The notes: generated by a model not told the origin, from the sequence alone. 64,000 nt of DNA from Cryobacterium shii (GCF_004402595.1 NZ_SOFY01000064.1:1660-65659); one strand, 5' to 3'; counted from the stretch's first letter, positions 8,331 to 16,611 are shown. Numbers and translations are program-made.

Positions 8331-9055
8331 CCGTCATCGACATGCCGGTACTCGGTCCGAGGTCCTCGCTGGCTTGGCACGCCCTTTTCGACCTATCCGA
8401 GAAGGTGCCGAATAACTGGTGCCTGGTTGGCGGCCAGATGGTGCACATCTGGTGCGTCGAACGCGACACCACGCCGAACCGGCCGACCGACGACGCGGAT
8501 GCTGTCCTGGATGTGCGCGCGCAGCCGACCATCCTCCATCAGGTCACCAAGGCCCTCGTTGACATCGGCTTCGAGTCCGCCGGTGAAAGCCCAGAAGGCC
8601 ATCAGCACCGGTGGACCCGTGGCGATGCCACCATCGACGTCCTCATCGCCGAGCACGTCGGTGAGAAGGCCGCAGCACGACGAGGAGTCACAGGCGGCAC
8701 CACCCTGGAAGCCCGAGGATCCAACCAAGCAATCGACCGAGCCGAGCTGGTCACCGTCAACCATGACGGGCGCCAGGCCCAGATCTGGCGGCCGAACCTG
8801 CTCGGAGCACTCGTCCTCAAAGCTGCCGCATTCACCGTGCCGCTTGACCAAGGCGTCAAACGGCATCTCATAGACTTCGCCGTCCTCAGCACCCTGGTCA
8901 CCCGTGGAGACCAGCTGGCCGTGCAGATGAGCAAGCGGGACCGCCAGCTGCTCGGTAACGCGATCGGGGCCATCCGAATGGATGGGACAATCGTCCCCGC
9001 CATCGACGGGGCTGACCTTGGAATCGAACGGCTGACCATCGCGCTGAACGCGTAG
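8327..9055 (+). CDS. AbiEii-like nucleotidyltransferase (putative toxin)
   Basis: A 242-residue protein with the minimal nucleotidyltransferase signature LVGGQMVHIW (Gly35-Gly36) followed by an acidic pair, D56-A-D58, within NRPTDDADAVLDV. Later segments include a TRGDATIDVLIAEHVG strand-loop and a Lys-containing LGALVLKAAAF helix, matching the DUF1814/AbiEii layout in which a distal Lys or Asp completes the active site. Such enzymes transfer nucleotides to tRNA or protein targets and act as toxins in abortive-infection or toxin-antitoxin systems. It overlaps its partner by four bases. The catalytic residues appear intact. The target is unknown. Confidence 0.8.
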   Translation: MTVIDMPVLGPRSSLAWHALFDLSEKVPNNWCLVGGQMVHIWCVERDTTPNRPTDDADAVLDVRAQPTILHQVTKALVDIGFESAGESPEGHQHRWTRGDATIDVLIAEHVGEKAAARRGVTGGTTLEARGSNQAIDRAELVTVNHDGRQAQIWRPNLLGALVLKAAAFTVPLDQGVKRHLIDFAVLSTLVTRGDQLAVQMSKRDRQLLGNAIGAIRMDGTIVPAIDGADLGIERLTIALNA

Positions 9056-9218
9056 CATGGCCGCCGGTGGCCGGATGGCCGGCTCAGTCCTTGCTCAAGT
9101 GTCTCGCCCCGGGTTTTGTGGAGGCTCGGGTAGGTCCTTTCCATCACGGTGATGGTGGGCGTTTGTGAGTAGTAGTTGCTCTCGGCTGCGATGGGTGGGA
9201 GGTAGCTGCGTCCCAGTC

Positions 9219-9470
9219 TCGGAGTTCGGCTCCGCCTGGCCCGACGGCGTGCCGGTACAAGTGCACGGCATGAACGCCGATCCGATCTTCGTCGGCGAGG
9301 GCGATATCAACGCAGCACGGGTGCTCGTGGAGTCGACTGGTTCCGCTGAGCTTTTCCTCTATCCCGGCGACAAACACTATTTCGCCGACAGCTCGTTGCC
9401 GTCGTACGACGCGGCCGCGGCCGCGCTGCTACTGCACCGCACGCTGACGTTTCTCCGATCCGTCGGATGA
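9219..9470 (+). pseudogene. C-terminal fragment of dienelactone hydrolase family protein
   Basis: About 83 codons match the end of dienelactone-hydrolase-like alpha/beta hydrolases. They include the acid-side segment PVQVHGMNADPIFVGEGD and the catalytic histidine in LYPGDKHYFADSS, then the closing helix that ends at the TGA. The nucleophile half of the enzyme (about 110 residues) is missing, and sequence upstream of 9219 is unrelated. It is a remnant that is probably not translated. Confidence 0.7.
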
Positions 9471-9654
9471 GCGTGGAATCGAAATCGCGGCGCCGCCCTG
9501 CTGGCAGGCGATCCTAACAGGGCCTTCCCGGTCTTGGGAGAGGAACCCCGCCACCTGGCCCCGCACGAAGCGTGAGGCGTAGTGCCCCCAAACCGAACGG
9601 TCAGCGGGAGCTGAGAGCCGTCCAAACGAACAGCGGCGGCCAGGTGCGAATGGC

Positions 9655-9945
9655 TCACGCGGGGCGGTTCTGCTTCCCGTCGAGCCACAGCGTGTCGGAT
9701 GGGTCGCTGTGCGCCGTACCGGTACCCACATGCTTGGTGTCGATCTTTTCGCCGTTCTTGATGACGTGCACCAGCGCCATGGCATGGCCGCGGCCCAAGT
9801 CGAAGTCCGCTTTTAGCCAATCGACGATCACCCCGGCTTTCGTGGACGGATCGTCGAAACCCTTCGCCTGGGCCAGCGCGATGAACTGGCGCGGGGTCAG
9901 TCCCGTCTTGTCTTCGATGTTGTCGAGGTACGCTTGGAATGACAT
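9655..9945 (-). CDS. DUF4287 domain protein
   Basis: A 96-residue protein. The ATG is preceded by GAGGAG five bases upstream, which fixes the start below several longer readings. The N-terminal half (MSFQAYLDNIEDKTGLTPRQ and following) matches DUF4287, a small helical domain common in actinobacteria and often fused to or next to SRPBCC proteins. The C-terminal part is polar (KIDTKHVGTGTAHSDPSDTL). The function is not established. An SRPBCC pseudogene lies just upstream on the same strand, which fits that frequent pairing. Confidence 0.85.
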   Translation of the reverse strand: MSFQAYLDNIEDKTGLTPRQFIALAQAKGFDDPSTKAGVIVDWLKADFDLGRGHAMALVHVIKNGEKIDTKHVGTGTAHSDPSDTLWLDGKQNRPA

Positions 9946-10062
9946 TTCTACTCCTCTGCCGGTGGTGCTGAGATCCGTAGGTCGCACGCGCAACGAGATT
10001 CGATCGTTTGATTAACGTATGCCGCGCGGTGGGAATCGCACCGGCCAGGTCAGAAACAAACC

Positions 10063-10302
10063 CTGACCAAGTGAAAAACTCGCTGGCTTGCGAGGGTGAC
10101 CGAAAGTGGCAAGAAATCAGCCGCCCATTGGAAAGCAACCGTCGCAACGCTGCCGTCGTCGTTCGGGCCAAGAAAGCGGATCTCGTCACCCTCGTTCCAG
10201 CCGCCCTCGTAGGTCGATCCCTCGTGGAAGGCGCCCGTCCATTCACGTCCAGACGTGCTGCGCGGGAGCGTCGACATCGACGCTGAACCGAAGATTATCC
10301 AT
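10063..10302 (-). pseudogene. SRPBCC (AHSA1-type) protein with internal deletion
   Basis: Translation from the ATG gives MDNLRFSVDVDAPAQHVWT and then a stop. In another frame the domain resumes with EWTGAFHEGSTYEGGWNEGD and EIRFLGPNDDGSVAT before fading out. Intact SRPBCC proteins of this kind carry about ten residues between the VW and the REWT motif and run to about 140-150 residues. Here an out-of-frame deletion joins the two pieces and the C-terminal half is lost. The domain normally binds a hydrophobic ligand. This copy is clearly broken. Confidence 0.75.
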
Positions 10303-10541
10303 GCTCGCTTTTTTAACTGAGACACTCTGGCGGCGCAATAACGCCTACAGGGCCGGTTCGTCGACGAGCTTCGCAACGTCGCGGGCGGCGAAGTCCCCGT
10401 CACGGCCTGGTCACTCACCGAGGCTGGCTCTGACCCGAAGCCCTGACCCGGAACCCGTCGAGACCTGAGTATCGAAACCTCGGGGCAGTGGCGTCCCTGC
10501 AGGCCAATCCTGCCGGTGCAGGCCAGACCCTCAGGCACGGG

Positions 10542-10583
10542 TTGCATCGAGTGCGCGCTAGAATATGATGTGAAAGTCATATT
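10542..10583 (+). promoter_or_regulatory. Promoter with overlapping inverted repeat upstream of XRE/nucleotidyltransferase pair
   Basis: TTGCAT (10542-10547) and TATGAT (10564-10569), separated by 16 bases, form a convincing -35/-10 pair. An inverted repeat AATATGA-N8-TCATATT (10562-10583) overlaps the -10 element and would be a natural operator for the XRE protein. A strong AGGAGGAGG ribosome site follows at 10591-10599. Nothing else coding was seen in 10303-10604. Confidence 0.65.
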
Positions 10584-10604
10584 GGAAATAAGGAGGAGGC
10601 GATT

Positions 10605-11180
10605 GTGGCAGCTTCATCTACTCTCGTCCGCGCCGCTCGCCGGAGCAAACGCCTCACTCAGGCGAGACTCGCAGAGCTAACCGGCATTGACCAGGCCAGC
10701 GTCTCCCATCATGAGCGTGGACGGGATGCTGCCTACAGTACGATCGATCGGCTGCTTGCCGGCGCCGGACACCGCCTGTATGCCGCTCCCACGCGTCGTG
10801 ATGACGCTGCCAGCGCCGCAGAGGCGATCAGAGAGTATCTTCGAGCGAAGGATACAGACCGCGCGCTCCGGGCTTTGCTTCAGTTGAACGATAATCTCAT
10901 CGCCGAACACGGACTCGTTCGAGGAATCCTTGGGCTGACAGAGCCGGAACCCACCGGCGATCATATGTGGGATGCCGCCATCGCGGCTCTCGTGGCATGG
11001 CGGCTCAATCAAGAGAACATCCCGCTGCCTGGATGGGTCAACAACCCCGATCGCGCACTGACCGAACCTGTCGTGTTCCGGGTCGACCCGGCCGACCCCG
11101 CGCCCGAACGTGATGACGTGCCGAACGAGTTCGCCGAACGCGGCGTTCTTGCATGGGCAGATACCTTCGCGAGCGTCTGA
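10605..11180 (+). CDS. XRE-family regulator, putative antitoxin
   Basis: A 191-residue protein beginning with GTG five bases after a strong AGGAGGAGG. Residues about 8-60 form an XRE helix-turn-helix (RRSKRLTQARLAELTGIDQA and SVSHHERGRDAAYSTIDRLL). The rest is a helical domain with Ala/Arg-rich segments and a WDAAIAALVAWRLNQ helix. The gene ends in TGATG, so its stop overlaps the ATG of the nucleotidyltransferase gene by one base. Position, size and operator support a role as the regulator/antitoxin of that enzyme. Its AT-leaning codons differ from those of neighbouring housekeeping genes. Confidence 0.82.
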   Translation: MAASSTLVRAARRSKRLTQARLAELTGIDQASVSHHERGRDAAYSTIDRLLAGAGHRLYAAPTRRDDAASAAEAIREYLRAKDTDRALRALLQLNDNLIAEHGLVRGILGLTEPEPTGDHMWDAAIAALVAWRLNQENIPLPGWVNNPDRALTEPVVFRVDPADPAPERDDVPNEFAERGVLAWADTFASV

Positions 11181-11764
11181 TGTCCGGCACCGCGCTGGAC
11201 CGCAACGCGATCATCATCGGCCTCCGTGATCTCGTCGCCGAGCTTCGTAATTCGGGTGAGGTGGCCGGCATCCGTCTCGTGGGCGGTGCGGCGCTCGCCC
11301 TGTGCTACTTCGATCGGGGGACCACGCAGGACCTGGACGTCCTTCACGTCCGCCCCGGCTCGGACGATTCCGTCGCTGCCGCCGCCGAACGAGTCGCACT
11401 GAAGCATGGGTGGGACGCGAAGTGGCTAAACTTCGAGGTCACGAAGGCCGATGCCGTCCCGACCCTCGGCCGCGTCGTCGAGTGGGAGACAATTTACGAT
11501 CAGGACGGCATCGTCATTCAAGTGGCATCCAAACAGGGGATGCTTGCAATGAAGCTTCGCGCGAACCGCCCCGGACGCGACACTCGCGATATCCGGCTTC
11601 TGCTCGCTCTCTGTCAGGTGCACACGCTCGAGGACGCGGAGGAACTCTATGAAGAGTTTTACCCCGGTGATGCCCTAGTTCCACGTGCGGAAAAGATCGT
11701 GAACGCCATCCTCAACGGCGAACCAACGCCGGCACCGCCGTCGCCCGGCCCGATAAACATCTGA
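11180..11764 (+). CDS. DUF6036-like nucleotidyltransferase (putative toxin)
   Basis: A 194-residue protein with the nucleotidyltransferase core IRLVGGAALALCYF (Gly35-Gly36) followed by TTQDLDVLHV, giving the metal-binding pair D51-x-D53. A later KQGMLAMKLRANRPGRDTRD segment supplies the Lys/Asp expected of the DUF6036/AbiEii-like group. Translation is coupled to the XRE gene through a one-base TGATG overlap, so the ATG at 11180 is preferred over an upstream in-frame start. Such enzymes modify tRNA or other RNAs in toxin-antitoxin or abortive-infection systems. It belongs to a different subfamily from the enzyme at 8327. Confidence 0.8.
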   Translation: MSGTALDRNAIIIGLRDLVAELRNSGEVAGIRLVGGAALALCYFDRGTTQDLDVLHVRPGSDDSVAAAAERVALKHGWDAKWLNFEVTKADAVPTLGRVVEWETIYDQDGIVIQVASKQGMLAMKLRANRPGRDTRDIRLLLALCQVHTLEDAEELYEEFYPGDALVPRAEKIVNAILNGEPTPAPPSPGPINI

Positions 11765-11789
11765 GTCGTCTTGCCGTGCCCCCCGTGAG

Positions 11790-11945
11790 GCCAACGAATC
11801 GACTTATCGCCGAACCCGTCGAGCCGACATTCGTCATCCGACCCGGCGAACGCCTACCCAGAACGATCGCCGTGGACGCGGGAGATGTTCACATGAACAC
11901 GGCGTGGCCCGGCAGCGAAGTCGAAACCACCCTCATGAGCTGCGG
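11790..11945 (+). pseudogene. Fragment of a secreted or surface-domain protein
   Basis: A short open segment (FVIRPGERLPRTIAVDAGDV followed by HMNTAWPGSEVETTLM) looks like beta-strand-rich extracellular domain sequence from a larger protein. It has no start or signal peptide and is interrupted soon after. It is too short for firm identification. The rest of 11765-12198 shows only the tandem repeat listed next. Confidence 0.3.
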
Positions 11946-11989
11946 TCCGTTGCCGCACAGTGGCGCGACCTCGTAGACCTCTAGACCGG

Positions 11990-12019
11990 CCGCGACGGGC
12001 AGGGCCGCGACGGGCAGGG
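11990..12019. repeat. 15-bp tandem duplication
   Basis: The unit CCGCGACGGGCAGGG occurs twice head to tail. It lies at the edge of gene debris and may mark a replication-slippage or joining point. Confidence 0.7.
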
Positions 12020-12198
12020 CCGTAACTCACATCCGGGTGGGGAGGGGAGTACGTCCATGTCGCGAGCGGCATCCGGGGTTCCTGGGGGCGAGCATCTCTT
12101 CGCTTTCCGAGCCGTCTGCGCTCACCATGAACGGCCGTAGCCGCGTGATTGCTGGGATGCCCGTGCCCCCACCCACTTCGAACGCCCGCGGGAGTGAT

Positions 12199-12320
12199 GG
12201 TGCGCGGTTCGAGACGGCTACCGTCGGCGGACGCGGATTTGATGCCGCTCCAGGACTCAGGCTCGCCTTTTCTGTTTATCCGATCGTCCTCGATGTTGGC
12301 GTGATTCTGACGGACGGAAC
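12199..12320 (+). repeat. 122-bp block duplicated from the 21.4-kb locus
   Basis: This block aligns without gaps to 21381-21502. Reading the two side by side gives nine differences, so about 93% identity. Both encode YGARFETATVGGRGFDA-like and VGVILTDGT segments in the same frame. Here the homology starts and stops abruptly: unrelated sequence lies to the left and a different gene fragment on the opposite strand to the right. This copy is therefore a transplanted gene piece. Confidence 0.85.
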
Positions 12321-13147
12321 CCTCGCCTGCCCTCCCAGGAGAGTCCACCGGGCGATGCCGCTTCCAAGCAGCATGGTCTGGGTGTTGAGCGGCTTTGGTT
12401 CGGTCTCCCACTGCACGGCAGCGAGCTCATAATTGTCATTCCGGTCGATCATTGCGTTCGGTGAGCCGTACACCACGTCACCTTCATCCAGTTGACCAGG
12501 TGTCGCACTCTCGAACAGGGCGGTTGCTGGTGCGGTGAGAATCGCCAAAAACTTCGACTCCGCCGAGACCTCAAGGAGGTCGGGCTCCGCTCCCGAGTAC
12601 CCGACTGACGGTGTTCGCGCGACTCGTTGGCCTGCCTTTGCGTCTGTCCAGTTGCCTTCCAGAAATCCGGTGAATTGCGCCGATCCTACGACGTGGATAA
12701 TTTGGCGGGCTCGCCCCTCGGTTTTCCCCGCTCGACATGGTCCATCGCGGCGGCCGCGAAGATGTCTTGGATGCCGGTGCCATCGAGGTTCTTCGCAATC
12801 CCTTCGAGGTCGTTCAACCGGGCGCCACAGTAAAGGACGATCGTGAAAGGAGGATCGGGAGCCTCTGCGTGACTCGTGGCGAACGCATTTATCTCCACTT
12901 CACCGCTTGACGACATCATCCATTGGAGCCGCACGATGACATCCCTATCCAGTGGATCTACTGACGCCTCTGGCGCCCCTTCTGCGACGCTCTGCCCGAC
13001 CTTGATATCGAGCGGGTTCTCCGGCAGGTCAATGTCCGCAGAGCCCGTTCCCAGGACCCCGAAGACGACCCCACCAGTGACGAGACCGAGGATGACCAGC
13101 CACTCGAATGCGACGAGTCTCCCCGTCCGTGCATGGCCCACCGGCAC
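12321..13147 (-). pseudogene. Frameshifted single-pass membrane protein
   Basis: The first 153 codons encode a short cytoplasmic start, a membrane helix (LVAFEWLVILGLVTGGVVFG) and an extracellular region ending in a frame that stops shortly after KPRGEPAK. In the neighbouring frame the protein continues without interruption (RQIIHVVGSAQFTGFLEGNW through ELAAVQWETEPKPLNTQTM) for about 130 more codons until it meets the 122-bp repeat. The switch lies near 12720-12740, in a region of G and A runs. Joined, the product would be about 270 residues. The C-terminus appears cut off by the repeat block. Family not recognised. Confidence 0.65.
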
Positions 13148-13532
13148 CTCCTCGGGTCGTCAGCGTCCCGTCATTCGTCGCAGCGTACTCCCGCGGCTCG
13201 GGTGCCGCGCACCCCTGCCGGCTGCCGTCGGTGTGAGCCTCGAGCGATCGGACTAATGGTCAGGCCGTCAAGCCGCCCGGACGAGGACCAATCGGATAGC
13301 GAACGTTGTGCGGGCACTCTTGATAAGTGGCCCGCGCTCTTGGCCGTATTGCCAACGTGCTGTTCGGATGGATCGGAGCCGAAGGATCCTAAGGCCGCAC
13401 ATCCGGTGGCACCAGTGATGGGACATCCGTCACCAAATCCACGCACCGAGAGACCGGCTTTTGTCGGGGTTCGCCACACCGCCGATGGTCGAGATTGTCC
13501 GTGTTTTTGCCAGGCTCAATCACAGGCGCGAC

Positions 13533-13556
13533 ATACCCGATTGCCGTGGGTATAGT
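13533..13556 (+). promoter_or_regulatory. Possible promoter/operator of the acyltransferase gene
   Basis: TATAGT (13551-13556) is a good -10 element only eight bases before the ATG at 13565, implying a very short or absent leader. A perfect inverted repeat, ATACCC (13533-13538) and GGGTAT (13548-13553), overlaps it. The -35 region is weak (GCGACA). The preceding stretch 13148-13532 holds no gene that I can support. Confidence 0.4.
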
Positions 13557-13564
13557 TTGGAGAT

Positions 13565-14929
13565 ATGGGGGTGTCGTCTTCGATCGACCGGGTGAGTACC
13601 GACGATCTGATGTCGCTGGCAACCGAGCACGGAGCTTCGCCGTTGCAGGTGGGTGCCGTGCTGATGATCGACACGGTTGACGTGCTCGGTTCGGGGACTG
13701 GGCTCGATGTCGAGCGGGCTGTCGACCTTCTCGCCCAGCGTCTTCCGGGCGTGCCGCGGCTACGGAAGAGGCTCGTGCCTGCGCCGTTCGGCTGTGGGCG
13801 GCCGATCTGGGTAGACGATGCCGATTTCGACGTGACCGAGCATGTGAGCGTCATCCCCTGCCCGTCCCCCAGGGACGAGCAGGCGGTACTTGATCTAGCC
13901 GCAGTGCTGCTGGTCACTCCGCTGCCGCGCACCCGTGCGCTCTGGGCAGCCACACTTGTCACCGGAGTAGCGCGGGACCAAGCCGCGTTGATCGTCGTCT
14001 TTCACCACGTGCTCGCCGATGGCGTGGCTGGCCTGGCTGTGCTGGGCGGGCTCGTAGACCAGTCGGAAGCCACCGGGAAGCCCCGGGCCGTGGGCCCGAA
14101 GACGCGTGAATCCGATTTTCCGCGGCGGCAAGCGTCCATTCGCCAGCTCGCCATCGACGCCTGGACCCGTCGGCTAGGTTCGCTGCGAGGTCTCCCCGTT
14201 TTGCTGCGCCGCCTCCAGGACGCGGCCCGGGAATTGCGGTCGGTGCGGTGGACGCGCCTGAGGCCAACCTCGCTCAACCGGCCGACCGGCCCGCGACGAA
14301 GCCTCGTTACGGTCACGGTGGCGCTGGTCGGGATCCGCAACGCCGGTCACGCCCAGAAAGCCACGGTCAACGACGTCGTGCTTACCGCGATCGGTGGCGC
14401 GCTGCACCGGCTCCTCGCGTTGCGCGGCGAGGCTGTCGACCGGTTCATCGTCTCGGTGCCGTTCTCCGAGCGGCGCGCCGCGACGCACGGAGACTTGGGC
14501 AATCGCAGCGGGGTGATCCCGATCCGGGTGCCTGGAGTCGGCGCCGCGGTGAGTCGATTGCGATTCGTAGCAGAGGGGACCCGGAAGGCCAAACGATCGT
14601 CGCCCGGTGCGACGACCGCCCTGCTCGGCCCGTTCTTTCGGATACTCGCCCAGCTGGGACTATTCCAATGGTTCGTCGACCGGCAGCGTCTAATCCACAC
14701 CTTTGTAAGCAGTCTGCGCGGGCCAGAACAGCGCCTGTCAATCTTTGGCTGCCCGGTCACCGCGATTGTCCCGCTGAGCGCCTCGACGGGAAACGTGACC
14801 GTCTCATTCACCGTGCTCTCATACGCAGGCGATCTCACGATCACTCTCATCGCCGACCCCGATGCCTGCCCCGACTTAGCCACGCTGCAGGATCTGCTCG
14901 CCGAGGAGCTAGCAGAGCTCGCCAGGTGA
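13565..14929 (+). CDS. WS/DGAT-type acyltransferase
   Basis: A 454-residue member of the wax ester synthase/diacylglycerol acyltransferase family. These enzymes transfer an acyl group from acyl-CoA to an alcohol or diacylglycerol at the membrane face, making neutral storage lipid. The active-site motif HHxxxDG is intact as H147-H148-VLA-D152-G153. Other family features are the N-terminal PLQVGAVLMID strand, ATVNDVVLTAIGGALHRLL, and the NRSGVIPIRVPG and SSLRGPEQRLSIFGCPV segments. Length is typical (450-480). It stands alone among broken genes, so it may itself be acquired or be a survivor of local decay. The lipid product cannot be assigned. Confidence 0.88.
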   Translation: MGVSSSIDRVSTDDLMSLATEHGASPLQVGAVLMIDTVDVLGSGTGLDVERAVDLLAQRLPGVPRLRKRLVPAPFGCGRPIWVDDADFDVTEHVSVIPCPSPRDEQAVLDLAAVLLVTPLPRTRALWAATLVTGVARDQAALIVVFHHVLADGVAGLAVLGGLVDQSEATGKPRAVGPKTRESDFPRRQASIRQLAIDAWTRRLGSLRGLPVLLRRLQDAARELRSVRWTRLRPTSLNRPTGPRRSLVTVTVALVGIRNAGHAQKATVNDVVLTAIGGALHRLLALRGEAVDRFIVSVPFSERRAATHGDLGNRSGVIPIRVPGVGAAVSRLRFVAEGTRKAKRSSPGATTALLGPFFRILAQLGLFQWFVDRQRLIHTFVSSLRGPEQRLSIFGCPVTAIVPLSASTGNVTVSFTVLSYAGDLTITLIADPDACPDLATLQDLLAEELAELAR

Positions 14930-15165
14930 GCCTGTCGCCCTCGTCGATCTCAGCAAAGTGAGACGGTGACTGCGCCCTCAGCGAGCAGCGAGCAAGCGAG
15001 CAAACGAGCGAGCGCGCTCGTACGCCTGACTCGCCGACCACTGGCCGAGACGTCGACCGATCACGACCGAGACGACGGCTATTTGGCCCCGTCTGGCACG
15101 ACAGGCTCGGCCGTCGAGGCCTGACTATAATCCGCCACCAACGGAACGTTCTGTGGGCGCTCCTC

Positions 15166-15402
15166 TGGCTGGAAGACGGCAAGCAGCCCTACTTCATCCA
15201 CGGAGATGGCGATGTGCTGGCTGCGGCCGGCCTCTACGCGGCCCGCCAAAAGGACGACATGTGGAAGATCACGTTCACGATCATCACGCGTGCAGCGCGT
15301 GATGCGTCAGGTGAGATCCACGACCGCATGCTCGTGTTCTTGACCCCGGACGTGTGGGACCAATGGCTGATCCCGGTCAAGATCAGAGACAAGGAGGAAG
15401 CA
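15166..15402 (+). pseudogene. Fragment of SRAP (YedK/HMCES-like) peptidase
   Basis: About 79 codons match the middle of SOS-response-associated peptidases, which crosslink to abasic sites in single-stranded DNA. WLEDGKQPYFIHGDGDVLAA and AGLYAARQKDDMW are followed by FTIITRAARDASGEIHDRM, which holds the conserved active-site His, and VFLTPDVWDQWL. The N-terminal catalytic Cys2 half and the C-terminal end are missing. The fragment runs directly into the next broken gene. About 14930-15165 contains only low-complexity GAGCGAGCAA-type sequence. Confidence 0.75.
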
Positions 15403-15427
15403 CCCTCAATGCTGGACCGCAGCTCCG

Positions 15428-15957
15428 TTGCCCAACCCCGACCTCACAGCGACCCGCGGTATATCGATTTCTGCGACACCTTCCGAGGTGTGGCCTTGGC
15501 TTGCGCAGCTCGGCCAGAACCGCGGCGGCTTCTACACCTACGACTGGGTCGAGAACCTCGCCGGCGTCGAGATTCACAGCGTCGACACTGTCGAGCCCGA
15601 ACTACAGATCCGCTCCGTCGGCGACGATGTGAATCTTGCTCCCGAGGTCGTGTTGTCGGTTGTCCATCTCGAGGATGAGCACCATCTCGTGTTGGGCGGA
15701 GCGGTCGCCCTCGACGGCACGGGCGCCGGAGCACCCTACGACTTCACGTGGGCGTTTGTCCTTCAACCTCGAACCGAGGGGTCGACGCGGCTTGTCGTTC
15801 ACGAGCGGTACGGCACCTCACCGACTGGGCCAAGGTGCTCGTGGAGCCGATCGAGATGGTGAGCTTCCTCATGACCGAGCGGATGCTCCGGGGCATCCGG
15901 GACCGTGCGGAGCGTTCTCCCTCGCGCACCACCTTGCGGTCGCCGAACCATCGTTGA
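15428..15957 (+). pseudogene. SRPBCC family protein, 5'-truncated and frameshifted
   Basis: The frame reads PNPDLTATRGISISATPSEV, WPWLAQLGQNRGGFYTYDW and VGDDVNLAPEVVLSV, which is the N-terminal two thirds of a small SRPBCC/polyketide-cyclase-like protein. Near 15810 the frame breaks. The expected C-terminal helix (RHLTDWAKVLVEPIEMVSFL then MTERMLRGIRDRAER) appears one frame over and ends at 15957. There is no credible start codon or ribosome site, and upstream sequence belongs to the SRAP fragment. Both defects point to a dead gene. Confidence 0.7.
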
Positions 15958-16362
15958 GCGATTCTTATTGAGATCCGTGTTCTTGGCGATACTCGGAAGG
16001 GGACGGGGCGACCCCCTTGCTGATGAAGCCGGGAGAGAGTTAGAGTTCACTCGCTCCCGCTTCTGGCATCCGACCGCGTCGACGCGGTGGAGAACGGGTG
16101 GCCGCCTTGATGGGCAGTAACGCCGATCCGCTCGCCGAGAGTGGGGTGACCGAAGAGGCTCGCACCCAGGCCGCCCCGTCCAGATTCCGCCGACGCGATG
16201 AGGACTCGCACATGTCGAGGGGTGCTCGGCCGGCAGCGGCGACGCTACTGTTTGTCGCTGGCCTGGGTCCGCGGTTCTGATCCGGTTCCTACGCCGTTCC
16301 TGAATGCCCACGCAGAACCCTGTCGGAATCCGCGATGGTGGCGCTGCATCGTCGTTAGGAAG

Positions 16363-16611
16363 TCACCGTGTTTTGCTGGAGAAATCGTTCGGGTCGAGGC
16401 CGGCGATTCGACGCGCATGGTCTTGGAGTGCTTCTTCGCTCACGGTGTGTCCAGCATCTGCGAATCGTTCACGCAGCGCGTCGAGGACTTGGGGCTCACT
16501 GTGGCCGGCGAGGTCTGCTTCCTCCTGTGCGAGAATCCCCGCCACCTTGTCCTCGTCCGATTGAGAATGCTGGTCTTGGATCGGTTCACTCTGTGTGCCG
16601 TCACCATTCAT
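16363..16611 (-). CDS. Small acidic hypothetical protein
   Basis: An 82-residue protein. Its ATG is preceded by a strong GGAGG six bases upstream. It is hydrophilic and helical (DKVAGILAQEEADLAGHSEP, then LDALRERFADAGHTVSEEA). It has no signal peptide or membrane segment. Similar short proteins are widespread in actinobacteria without a known role. It stands alone between degraded sequence and the regulator at 16950. Confidence 0.65.
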   Translation of the reverse strand: MNGDGTQSEPIQDQHSQSDEDKVAGILAQEEADLAGHSEPQVLDALRERFADAGHTVSEEALQDHARRIAGLDPNDFSSKTR

